The notes under the pieces were generated by a model. The model made no database searches. It was not told where the DNA came from and saw only the letters and a program-made list of their open reading frames with translations. The position numbers and the translations under genes are program-made. This document shows positions 35,596-44,180 of a stretch of DNA of 64,000 nt, piece after piece. Origin of the DNA: Azohydromonas caseinilytica. GTDB taxonomy: Bacteria > Pseudomonadota > Gammaproteobacteria > Burkholderiales > Burkholderiaceae_C. Where the stretch lies: positions 62,001 through 126,000 of the forward strand of contig NZ_JABBFW010000005.1 in NCBI RefSeq assembly GCF_012927045.1, given 5' to 3'. Position 1 is the stretch's first letter. Each line of letters begins with the position of its first letter.

Positions 35596-37131
35596 GTGAA
35601 CAAGGACCTTGACACCGCCCTCGTCTGGTTCCGGCGCGACCTGCGCGCCGACGACCAGGCTGCCCTCTACCACGCCCTGCGCCATGCCCGGCGCGTGTGG
35701 TGCGCCTTCGTCTTCGACACCGAGCTGCTGGCCGGGCTGCCGCGCCAGGACCGGCGCGTGGAGTTCATCCGCGACAGCCTCATCGCGCTGGACGCGCAGC
35801 TGCGCGCCCTGGGCGCCTCGCACGGCAGCGAGCACGCCGGGCTGATCGTGCGCCACGGCCACGGCGCCGAGGAGATCGTGCGCCTGGTGCGCCAGCTGCA
35901 CGTGCAGGCCGTCTACCTCAACCACGATGACGCCCCCGAGGCGCTGGCGCGCGACGCCCGCGTGCGCGGCGAGCTGGCCGAACACGGCGTGGCGCTGCAC
36001 GGCAGCAAGGACCACGTGGTGTTCGAGCGCAACGAGGTGCTCAGCGGCGCCGGCACGCCCTACAGCGTGTTCACGCCCTACTTCAACGCCTGGCTCAAGA
36101 AGCTCGACGATTTCTACCTGAGCGCCTACCCCGTCTCGCGCCATGCGGCCTCACTGGCGCCGGTGCCGGAGGAGTTCCGCCAGCCCATCCCCTCGCTGGA
36201 AGCGCTGGGCTTCGAGACCACGAACCTGCACCAATTGAAGCTGCCCACCGGGGCCGCCGGCGCCCAGGCGCTGCTGGAGGAGTTCCTGGCCGAGCGCATC
36301 GACCGCTACGACGTCACGCGCGACTTCCCCGCAGTGAAAGGCCCCAGCTACCTGGGCACGCACCTGCGCTTCGGCACGGTGTCGGTGCGCCAGCTCGCGC
36401 GCGAGGCCTGGCGCCGCACCCAGGCCGGCTCCAGCGGCGCGCGGGTGTGGCTGTCGGAGCTGGCGTGGCGCGACTTCTTCCAGCAGATCCTCTTCCACCA
36501 CCCGCGCATCGTGGAGCACCCCTACCGGCGCGAGTTCGAGGCCGTCAAGTGGGAGAAGGGCAAGCATGCCGACGCCCTCTTCGCCGCCTGGAGCGAGGGC
36601 CGCACCGGCTACCCGCTGGTGGACGCCGCGATGCTGCAGCTGCTGCAAAGCGGCTACATGCACAACCGGCTGCGCATGGTGTCGGCCAGCTTCCTGGTCA
36701 AGGACCTGGGCCTGGACTACAAGCGCGGCGAGCGCTGGTTCGCGCTGAAGCTCAACGACTACGAGCTGGCCTCCAACAACGGCAACTGGCAATGGGCCGC
36801 CGGCACGGGCTGCGACCCGCAGCCCTGGTTCCGCATCTTCCATCCCGTCACCCAGAGCAAGAAGTTCGATCCGCAGGGCCGCTTCATCCGCCGCTACCTG
36901 CCGCAGCTCGCGAAGCTGCCCGACGACCTGATCCACGCCCCCTGGCTGGCCAAGCCGGTGGACCTGGAGGCCGCCGGGATCGAGCTGGGTGTGGACTACC
37001 CGCACCCCGTCGTGGACCACGAGGAGGCGCGCCAGAAGACGCTGGCGCGCTTTGGCGTGGTCAGGGAAGCGCAGGCCGCCAAGGCGGTGGCCAAGGCCGA
37101 GAAGAAGAAGCGCACCGCGGGCGTGGACTGA
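35596..37131 (+). CDS. phrB: Deoxyribodipyrimidine photolyase
   Basis: 511 residues. The N-terminal antenna-binding fold starts TALVWFRRDLRADDQAAL; the C-terminal FAD domain carries GYPLVDAAMLQLLQSGYMHN, NRLRMVSASFLVKDL and DYELASNNGNWQWAAGTGCD, all typical of CPD photolyases. It repairs pyrimidine dimers with blue light. The start is the GTG at 35596. The tail is Lys-rich. It is divergent from yqgE by 35 bases. Confidence 0.95.
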   Translation: MNKDLDTALVWFRRDLRADDQAALYHALRHARRVWCAFVFDTELLAGLPRQDRRVEFIRDSLIALDAQLRALGASHGSEHAGLIVRHGHGAEEIVRLVRQLHVQAVYLNHDDAPEALARDARVRGELAEHGVALHGSKDHVVFERNEVLSGAGTPYSVFTPYFNAWLKKLDDFYLSAYPVSRHAASLAPVPEEFRQPIPSLEALGFETTNLHQLKLPTGAAGAQALLEEFLAERIDRYDVTRDFPAVKGPSYLGTHLRFGTVSVRQLAREAWRRTQAGSSGARVWLSELAWRDFFQQILFHHPRIVEHPYRREFEAVKWEKGKHADALFAAWSEGRTGYPLVDAAMLQLLQSGYMHNRLRMVSASFLVKDLGLDYKRGERWFALKLNDYELASNNGNWQWAAGTGCDPQPWFRIFHPVTQSKKFDPQGRFIRRYLPQLAKLPDDLIHAPWLAKPVDLEAAGIELGVDYPHPVVDHEEARQKTLARFGVVREAQAAKAVAKAEKKKRTAGVD

Positions 37132-37188
37132 GCCGGGCTCGCGCAGGCCCACAGGCACAACGGGCCCGCCGCCGCGTCTTCGCCACCC

Positions 37189-40100
37189 TCACGCCGCCCC
37201 CGCCCCCTTGTGCGCCGGCGCGTGGTGGTGCCGGCCGCGGCGCAGGTGCCGCAGCGTGAACTCCACCGCGTCGTCCACGAAGGTGAACACCACCGGGATG
37301 ACCAGCAGGCTCAGGAAGGTCGAGGTGATCAGCCCGCCGATCACCGCCACCGCCATCGGCGAGCGGAAGCTCGGGTCGGTGCCCAGGCCCAGCGCGATGG
37401 GCAGCATGCCCGCACCCATGGCGATGGTGGTCATCACGATGGGCCGCGCGCGCTTGTGGCAGGCGTCGAGCAGCGCGTCCCAGCGGTTCATGCCCTCGCG
37501 CCGCGCCAGGATGGCGTAGTCCACCAGCAGGATCGAGTTCTTGGTGGCGATGCCCATGAGCATGATCAGCCCGATCAGCGAGGGCATCGAGAACGCGCTG
37601 CGCGTCACCAGCAGCGCCACGAAGGCCCCGCCCAGCGACAGCGGCAGCGCCGCCAGGATCGTCACCGGCTGCATGAAGTTCTTGAACAGCAGCACCAGCA
37701 CCACGTAGATGCACATCACGCCGGTGAGCATGGCCAGGCCGAAGCTGGCGAAGAGCTCGCCCATCACCTCCGCGTCGCCCAGCGCCGCCTGCGTCACGCC
37801 GGGGGGCAGGCGCTGCAGGCTCGGGAGCTGCTGCACCTGGGCCGCCACGTCGCCCAGCGGCACGCCGCCCAGCTCGATCTCGAAGTTGACGTTGCGCAGC
37901 CGGTCATAGCGGCTGATCAGCGCCGGGCCGCTGTCCAGGCTCAGCTCGGCCACGTTGGCCAGCTGCATCGGCCGCCCGCCCTGCCCGGGCACGGCCAGCT
38001 GCGAGATCAGCGCCAGGTCCTGGCGCGCGGCCTCGGGCAGCCGCACCACGATCGGGATCTGGCGCTGCGCCAGGTTGAGCTTGGGCAGTGCCGCGTCGTA
38101 GTCGCCGGTGGTGGCGATGCGCAGCGTGTCGGCGATCACGGCCGAGCTCACGCCGGCGTCGGCGGCACGGGCGAAGTCCGGCCGCACCACCAGCTCCGGG
38201 CGCACCAGGCTGGCGGTGGAGCGCACGGCGCCGATGCCGGGGATGGTGCGCAGGTCGCGCTCCACGTCCCGCGCCGCCTGCAGCAGCGCGTCGCCGTCCT
38301 CGCCCGAGAGCGCGAGCATGTACTTCTCGCCCGATCCGCCCAGGCCCACCGACACGCGCACGCCGGGCAGCGCCTGCAGCGCCTGGCGCAGCTCGGCCTC
38401 GATGGCCTGCTTGCGCAGCCCCGGGCGGTCCTGGCGCGGCGTGAGGTTGAGGATCAGCGAGGCCTTGCGCACCTCGGCCGCGCCGCCGGGCATGAACGGG
38501 TCGGAGCCGGTGGCCCCGCCGCCGATGGCGGTGTAGACCAGCTTCACGTGCGGGTTCTTGCGCAGCAGCTCGCGCGCGTGCTCGGCCGCGGCGCGCGTCT
38601 CCTCGAAGGTGCTGCCCGGCGGCAGCTCCAGGCGCACCTGCGTCTGCCCGAAGTCGTCGGCCGGGATGAAGCCCGTGGGCAGCAGCGGGATCAGCATGAC
38701 CGAGCCCACGAAGAACAGCGCCGCGCCGCCCGCGGTCAGCCAGCGGTGCTTGAGGCACTTGGCGGCGAAGCCCATGTACCAGCGCATCACGCGCCCTTCG
38801 GGCCGGGCGTGCACGATGGGCTTGAGCAGGTAGGCCGCCATCATCGGCGTGAGCATGCGCGCCACCACCAGCGAGGCGAACACCGCCAGCGACGCCGTCC
38901 AGCCGAACTGCTTGAAGAACTTGCCCGGGATGCCGCTCATGAACGCCGTGGGCAGGAACACGGCGATCAGCGTGAACGTCGTCGCGATCACGGCCAGGCC
39001 GATCTCGTCGGCCGCCTCCATCGCCGCCTGGAACGGCGTCTTGCCCATCTTCAGATGGCGCACGATGTTCTCGATCTCGACGATGGCGTCGTCCACCAGG
39101 ATGCCCACCACCAGCGACAGCGACAGCAGCGTCACCACGTTGATGCTGAAGCCCAGCAGCTGCATGCCCAGGAAGGCCGGGATCACCGACAGCGGCAGCG
39201 CCGTGGCCGCCACGAAGGTGGCGCGCCAGTCGCGCAGGAAGAACCACACCACGATCACCGCCAGCAGCGCGCCCTCGTAGAGCAGGCTCATGGAGCCCTC
39301 GTAGTTCTCCGCCACCGGGTCCACGAAGTTGAAGGCCTGGTCGATCTTGAGGTCCGGGTGCTCGCTGCGCAGCTGCGCCAGCGCCCGGCGCACGCCCTCG
39401 TCCACCTCGACCTCGCCGGCGCCGCGCGCGCGCGTGATCTCGAAGCCCACCACCGGGCGCCCGTCCAGCAGCGCCTGGCTGCGCCGCTCGGCCACGGTGT
39501 CGATGACGTTGGCCACCTGGTCGAGCCGGATGCGCCGCCCGTCGGCGAGCGTGAGCTGCACGGCGCCGAGCTCCTGCGCCGAGGCCACCGTGCCCAGCGT
39601 GCGCACCGCCTGCTCGCCGCCGCCGAGGTCCACCCGCCCGCCCGAGGACTCCTGCTGCACGCGCTTGAGCTCGCGCGAGATCTCCGCCGCCGTGGCGTTG
39701 AGCGAGAGCAGCCGCGCCGGGTCCAGTTCCACGCGCACCTCGCGCGTGACGCCGCCCACGCGCGCCACCGAGCCCACCCCGGGCACGCCCAGCAACCGCT
39801 TGGCCACCGTGTTGTCCACGAACCAGGACAGCGCCTCGTCGTCCATGCGCTCGCTGGCGATGGTGTAGGTGAGGATCGGCACGCCCGAGAGGTTCATCTT
39901 GGCGATGCTCGGGTCGCGCAGGTCCGCGGGCAGCTGCGAGCGCACGCGGTTGACGGCGTCGCGCACGTCGTCCACCGCCTCCTGCGTGGGCTTCTCCAGC
40001 CGGAACTCCACCGTGATGGTGGCGCTGCCGTCCTGCAGCGCGGTGTAGATGTGCTTGATGCCCTGCACCGTGGACACCGAGTCCTCGATCTTGCGCGCCA

Positions 40101-40287
40101 CCTCGGTCTCCATCTGCGAGGGCGAGGCGCCGGGCAGCGAGGCGGTGACGATGACCGTGGGCAGGTCGATGTCGGGGAAGTTCTGGATCTTCATCGCGCG
40201 GAAGCTCATCAGCCCTGCCACCGTGAGCAGCAGGAAGAGCATCAGCGCGGGAATCGGGTTGCGGATCGACCAGGCGGAGACGTTCAT
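37189..40287 (-). CDS. RND multidrug efflux permease
   Basis: 1032 residues with the twelve-span RND layout: membrane segments at about residues 12-30, 335-500, 530-550 and 850-1010, and two large periplasmic loops. The proton-relay Asp pair is in VVGILVDDAIVEIENI near residue 400. The N-terminus SIRNPIPALMLFLLLTVAG is typical of the HAE1 group. The C-terminus is His-rich (RGRHHHAPAHKG). It overlaps the adaptor gene by four bases; substrates are unknown. Confidence 0.94.
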   Translation of the reverse strand: MNVSAWSIRNPIPALMLFLLLTVAGLMSFRAMKIQNFPDIDLPTVIVTASLPGASPSQMETEVARKIEDSVSTVQGIKHIYTALQDGSATITVEFRLEKPTQEAVDDVRDAVNRVRSQLPADLRDPSIAKMNLSGVPILTYTIASERMDDEALSWFVDNTVAKRLLGVPGVGSVARVGGVTREVRVELDPARLLSLNATAAEISRELKRVQQESSGGRVDLGGGEQAVRTLGTVASAQELGAVQLTLADGRRIRLDQVANVIDTVAERRSQALLDGRPVVGFEITRARGAGEVEVDEGVRRALAQLRSEHPDLKIDQAFNFVDPVAENYEGSMSLLYEGALLAVIVVWFFLRDWRATFVAATALPLSVIPAFLGMQLLGFSINVVTLLSLSLVVGILVDDAIVEIENIVRHLKMGKTPFQAAMEAADEIGLAVIATTFTLIAVFLPTAFMSGIPGKFFKQFGWTASLAVFASLVVARMLTPMMAAYLLKPIVHARPEGRVMRWYMGFAAKCLKHRWLTAGGAALFFVGSVMLIPLLPTGFIPADDFGQTQVRLELPPGSTFEETRAAAEHARELLRKNPHVKLVYTAIGGGATGSDPFMPGGAAEVRKASLILNLTPRQDRPGLRKQAIEAELRQALQALPGVRVSVGLGGSGEKYMLALSGEDGDALLQAARDVERDLRTIPGIGAVRSTASLVRPELVVRPDFARAADAGVSSAVIADTLRIATTGDYDAALPKLNLAQRQIPIVVRLPEAARQDLALISQLAVPGQGGRPMQLANVAELSLDSGPALISRYDRLRNVNFEIELGGVPLGDVAAQVQQLPSLQRLPPGVTQAALGDAEVMGELFASFGLAMLTGVMCIYVVLVLLFKNFMQPVTILAALPLSLGGAFVALLVTRSAFSMPSLIGLIMLMGIATKNSILLVDYAILARREGMNRWDALLDACHKRARPIVMTTIAMGAGMLPIALGLGTDPSFRSPMAVAVIGGLITSTFLSLLVIPVVFTFVDDAVEFTLRHLRRGRHHHAPAHKGAGAA

Positions 40288-41462
40288 CGCGCGGCCTTCG
40301 CGTCAAGGGTTTGGGCGGCGGCGCCCGCGGCGGCCTGGCGCGAGGCGCCGGCGGCGGCCGCGGGCGGCGCGTCCACCACCTGCACCGTGTCGCCGTCGGC
40401 CAGGAAGGCCGCGCCGCGGTCCACCACGCGCGCCTCCGGCTTCAGATTGCGCACCTCGATGCGGTCGCCCTGGCGCTGGCCCGCCTCGACCTTGACCTGC
40501 GACACCTTCGAGTCCGGACCGACCACCATCACGTAGCTGAAACCCTCGCGCAGCAGCACGGCCGCTGCCGGCAGCGTCAGCACCGGGCGCTGCGCCAGCG
40601 TGAACTCGCCGCGCGCGAACAGGCCCGCGCGCACGTCGGAGCCGGGCCCGGGCTGCAGGTCCACGTAGACCAGCGCGTTGCGCGTCTGCGGGTCGATGGT
40701 GGGCGCGAGCTGGCGCACCTTGCCCGCCACGCGCGTGCCCGCGGGCGTCAGCAGCGTCACGGCCTGGCCGGGCTTGACCTTGGGCAGCTCGGTCGCCGGC
40801 ACCTCGGCGCGCCACTCCAGGCGGCCCTGGCGGATGAGGCGGAACAGCTCCAGCCCCGGCTGCGCCACGCTGCCCACGGCGGCGCTGCGCGCGCTGACCA
40901 CGCCGTCGTCGGGCGCGAGCACCTGCGTCTTGCGCAGGCGCAGCTGCTGCGCATCGAGCTGCGCGCGCGCGGCCTGCACGCGCGCCGCGGCGGTCTGCTC
41001 GCCGGTGAGGTACTGCGAGATCTGCTGCGCGCTCAGGGCCCCGCTTTGCTGCAGCGCCCGCGCGCGCTCGGCGTTGGCCTTGGCCTCGGCCAGCGCGGCC
41101 TGCGCCTCGGCCAGTGCGGCCTGGGCCTGCGCCACGTCGGCGCGGATGGTGTCGTCCACCAGGCGCGCCAGGGGCTGGCCGCGCTTGACCACGTCGCCCA
41201 CGTTCACCAGCACCTGCGCCAGCGCCACGCCGCCGAGCTCGGCGCCGACGATGGTCTCCTGCCACGCGGCGACGTTGCCGTTGGCCGACAACGTCTGCGC
41301 CCACTGCGCCGGCTGCGGCTGCGTGACCGTGACGGACAGCGCCGCGCGCGGCGCCGCGGCCTTGTCCTTGGCGGGCTGGCTGTGCACGTTCAGCGCCAGG
41401 CCGGCGCCCGCCAGCGCGGCCACCAGGACGGCCAGGGCCGCGGTTCGGGATGTCGGTTTCAT
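40284..41462 (-). CDS. RND efflux periplasmic adaptor (membrane fusion protein)
   Basis: 392 residues. One N-terminal hydrophobic segment (ALAVLVAALAGAGLALNV) acts as signal or anchor. A lipoyl-like half (ETIVGAELGGVALAQVLVNV) flanks a coiled-coil hairpin at about residues 105-180 (AQAALAEAQAALAEAKANAE), followed by a beta barrel. It joins the permease to the outer-membrane channel. The ATG at 41462 was chosen; a GTG at 41477 overlapping the preceding gene is possible. Confidence 0.92.
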   Translation of the reverse strand: MKPTSRTAALAVLVAALAGAGLALNVHSQPAKDKAAAPRAALSVTVTQPQPAQWAQTLSANGNVAAWQETIVGAELGGVALAQVLVNVGDVVKRGQPLARLVDDTIRADVAQAQAALAEAQAALAEAKANAERARALQQSGALSAQQISQYLTGEQTAAARVQAARAQLDAQQLRLRKTQVLAPDDGVVSARSAAVGSVAQPGLELFRLIRQGRLEWRAEVPATELPKVKPGQAVTLLTPAGTRVAGKVRQLAPTIDPQTRNALVYVDLQPGPGSDVRAGLFARGEFTLAQRPVLTLPAAAVLLREGFSYVMVVGPDSKVSQVKVEAGQRQGDRIEVRNLKPEARVVDRGAAFLADGDTVQVVDAPPAAAAGASRQAAAGAAAQTLDAKAAR

Positions 41463-41473
41463 GGCTGTGCTGC

Positions 41474-42913
41474 TCACTTGGATTCGTTGGCGCGCGCGCC
41501 GGAGGCGTTCAGGGAATTCGCGGCATCGGCGACGGCCAGCGAGCCGTCCCAGCCGCCGCCGCTGGCCTTGTAGAGCTGGACCCAGGCATTGACGCGCTCG
41601 CGCTGCACCACCAGCAGCGCGGCCTCGGCGGCGATGCGCTGGCGCCGCGCGTCCTGCAGCTCGATCAGGCTGGCGTTGCCCAGCTCCCAGCGCGTCTGCG
41701 TCGCCTGCACGAAGCGCTGCCAGTTCTCGGCGGCGGTGCGGGCGTCATCTTCGCGCCGCGCGGCGGCATCGAGCCGCACCAGGGCTTCTTCGACCTCGCG
41801 CACCGCGCCGCGCGCGCGCTGCTCCCAGGCCGCCAGCGCCTCGTCCAGGCGGGCGCGCGCGGCATCGACCTCGGCCCGGCGCCGCCCGGCATCGAACAGC
41901 GGCAGCGACAGCGCCGGCCCGAAGGACCAGTTGGCGCCGGTGTCCTGCACGCCGGCCACGCGGCCCACGCCCAGCGTGATGGCGCCGGCCAGCAGCAGCC
42001 GCGGCCAGCGCGCCGCCTCGGCCGCGTCCACCCCGGCGGCGGCGGCGCGCAGCTGCTGCTCGGCCGCGGCCAGGTCCGGCCGCTGCGCCAGCACCTGCGC
42101 CGGCACCGCCGCGACGCCGAAGGCCGCGGGCCGCGGCAGCTGCGCCGCGCGCGCGCCCAGCTGCGCGCGCAGCGCCGGCTCGTCCAGCCCCGTCAGCGCC
42201 ACCAGCGCCTTGACGGCCACCTCGCACTCGGCCTGCTGCGCCTGGGCGCGGGCCAGGGTGTCGGAGAGCGTGGCCTGCGCCAGCGCGCCGTTGGCCGGCG
42301 ACTCGAAACCCACTTCCACCTTGCGCTGCGTGAGCTCGGCGATCTGCCGCGCCGCCGCCACGTTCTGCGCGTCCAGCGCCACCTGCGCCTCGCAGGCGCG
42401 CAGGCCGACGTAGCTCAGCCCCACCTCCGCCGCCAGGCTGACGCGGGCGTCGTGCCACTGCGCGGCGGCGGCACCGGCCTGCGCCTGCGCCACCGCCACG
42501 CCGGCGCGCCGGCCGCCGAACAGGTCGATCTCCCAGCCCGCGTCCGCGCCGACGCGCGCAATCGAGTAGGTCAGCGTCGGCGGCGGGAAGGCATTGCTGA
42601 TGCGCGACGCATCGGCGCGGCCGTCCAGCGTCGGGCTCAGCGCCGCGCCGGCCACCGTCAGCTGCGCCCGCGCCTGGGCGATGCGCGCGGCGGCCTGCGC
42701 CAGCGTCGGGCTGCTCGCCTGGGCCTGCGCCACCAGTGAGGCCAGCAGCGGGTCGTCGAAGCGCGACCACCATTGCGCCAGCGCCTGCGGCTCCCCGTCA
42801 TGCGGCCGCGGGGCCTGCCACGCGGTCGGCGCGGGCGGCGCCGGCGGTGGGGGCGACAAGGCAGCGCAGCCGCTCAGCAGGGCCACGCACAGCGAGAGGG
42901 GCAGTCGCAACAT
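41474..42913 (-). CDS. NodT family outer membrane efflux lipoprotein
   Basis: 479 residues from the ATG at 42913 (MLRLPLSLCVALLSGC); a GTG nine bases upstream is possible. The lipobox LLSGC gives a lipid-anchored outer-membrane factor. The TolC-like repeats are visible in WWSRFDDPLLASLVAQAQ, GADAGWEIDLFGGRRAGV and a second set after residue 300 (LPLFDAGRRRAEVDAA). It is the first gene of the efflux operon; an inverted repeat lies just upstream. Confidence 0.92.
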   Translation of the reverse strand: MLRLPLSLCVALLSGCAALSPPPPAPPAPTAWQAPRPHDGEPQALAQWWSRFDDPLLASLVAQAQASSPTLAQAAARIAQARAQLTVAGAALSPTLDGRADASRISNAFPPPTLTYSIARVGADAGWEIDLFGGRRAGVAVAQAQAGAAAAQWHDARVSLAAEVGLSYVGLRACEAQVALDAQNVAAARQIAELTQRKVEVGFESPANGALAQATLSDTLARAQAQQAECEVAVKALVALTGLDEPALRAQLGARAAQLPRPAAFGVAAVPAQVLAQRPDLAAAEQQLRAAAAGVDAAEAARWPRLLLAGAITLGVGRVAGVQDTGANWSFGPALSLPLFDAGRRRAEVDAARARLDEALAAWEQRARGAVREVEEALVRLDAAARREDDARTAAENWQRFVQATQTRWELGNASLIELQDARRQRIAAEAALLVVQRERVNAWVQLYKASGGGWDGSLAVADAANSLNASGARANESK

Positions 42914-42931
42914 TTTCAACACAGGAGGTTA

Positions 42932-42948
42932 CATCTGGAGCTCAGATG
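42932..42948 (-). promoter_or_regulatory. Inverted repeat CATCTG-N5-CAGATG before the efflux operon
   Basis: CATCTG at 42932-42937 and CAGATG at 42943-42948 are separated by five bases. On the minus strand it lies between TACACT (42956-42961, a possible -10) and the operon start, where a bound repressor would block transcription. No regulator gene is nearby. The 248-base gap up to the GGDEF gene holds nothing else that I can support. Confidence 0.5.
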
Positions 42949-43161
42949 GCGCGGCAGTGTACGCAACAGCGCTGACATGCGGCTCGGGCCTCAGCACGCA
43001 GTCCGTCTTCCCGCAAGAGGGGAAGCACGGGCGCCCAGGCAGCCGGATTGTTGCCCCGAATCTGACAATTCAAGCCTCAAGCGACACATGCTGGCCGCTT
43101 TGTTGCCTGGAAGGTCACAGTCAGCGGCCCGCCGCCCGGGCCACCTGGCGACCGCCGCGGC

Positions 43162-44175
43162 TCAGAACAGATCGACTTCGCCCGTGCGCATGGGCAGCTC
43201 GGCCACGCCCTGGGCAGCCAGCACGGCCGGCCCGACGACGCGGTTGCGGCCGCTCGTCTTGGCGTGATAGAGGGCGCGGTCGGCGCGGTCGAAGGCGGCG
43301 GCCGGGATGTCGGCGGGACGCACGTCGCTGAAGCCGATGCTCACCGTCACCTGTCCCACCTGCGGAAACTCGAAGCGCTCGATCTGCTGGCGCAGCCGCT
43401 CCAGCACCGAGTCCACGTCCGACTCCTGCGGTGCCGCCAGCAGCAGCACGAACTCCTCGCCGCCGAAGCGGAACAGCCGGTCGTCGTAGCGCAGCACCGT
43501 GCGCATCAGCCGCGCCAGCAGCAGCAGCACCTCGTCGCCGATGAGGTGGCCGAAGCGGTCGTTGATGCCCTTGAAGTGGTCGATGTCCAGCACTGCCAGC
43601 CAGTGGCGCTGCACCGCGCGCGACGCGCGCGGGTCCTGCGCGCCCACCGCATGGGCCTGTCCCGGCAGCGCGTGCATGAAGCAGTCGTCGAAGGTCTTGC
43701 GGTTGAGCAGCCCGGTGAGCGCGTCGCGCTGCCCGTAGTCCAGCAGCGCCAGGAAGTTGCCGTACAGCCCCACGATCGCGGCCACGGTGCCTTGATCCTC
43801 GGCGCTCAGCGGTTGTGCCGTTTCCATCTCGACCACGCCGGTGCCTTCGCAGCCGGCCAGCAAGGGCACCAGCAGCCGCGGCGGCGGCCCGGGCAGCGCC
43901 ACGGGCTGCTGGGCCTGCAGGCAGTCACGCCAATCGGGCTGGCTGTCCAGCAGCGGCAGCTGCTCGAACTCGGGACGCCGCCCCTCCTGCGCCGGCGCGC
44001 CATGCACGTGCGCCCGCGTGAGCCAGCGCGCCTCGGGCCCATCGCCCACGCAGCGGTGCAGCGCCAGGCGCCGGGGATGCATCAGGCCGGCCAGCGTCTC
44101 CATCAGCAGCACGTCGGCCTGGTCGCGGTCGCGGAACCGCGTCAGCTCCACCAGGTGATTCACCAGCGAGGACAT
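43162..44175 (-). CDS. GGDEF diguanylate cyclase
   Basis: 337 residues. Residues 1-145 form a GAF-like or unrecognised sensor region without membrane segments. The GGDEF domain starts RDALTGLLNRKTFDD near residue 152; the active site is GGEEF near 242, and the inhibitory I-site RYDD stands five residues before it. It should make c-di-GMP with product inhibition. The ATG is five bases after the chpA stop, so it is probably the last gene of the Pil-Chp operon. Confidence 0.93.
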   Translation of the reverse strand: MSSLVNHLVELTRFRDRDQADVLLMETLAGLMHPRRLALHRCVGDGPEARWLTRAHVHGAPAQEGRRPEFEQLPLLDSQPDWRDCLQAQQPVALPGPPPRLLVPLLAGCEGTGVVEMETAQPLSAEDQGTVAAIVGLYGNFLALLDYGQRDALTGLLNRKTFDDCFMHALPGQAHAVGAQDPRASRAVQRHWLAVLDIDHFKGINDRFGHLIGDEVLLLLARLMRTVLRYDDRLFRFGGEEFVLLLAAPQESDVDSVLERLRQQIERFEFPQVGQVTVSIGFSDVRPADIPAAAFDRADRALYHAKTSGRNRVVGPAVLAAQGVAELPMRTGEVDLF

Positions 44176-44180
44176 GTACT

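Noticed and set aside
37132-37188. Terminator between the convergent photolyase and RND genes
   Set aside because: I found no stem with a T-run in these 57 bases.
37210-40536. Plus-strand open frame of 1108 residues opposite the RND permease
   Set aside because: It is rich in His, Arg, Gln and Ala with no domain, as expected for the antisense of a GC-rich gene; the minus-strand RND protein is unmistakable.
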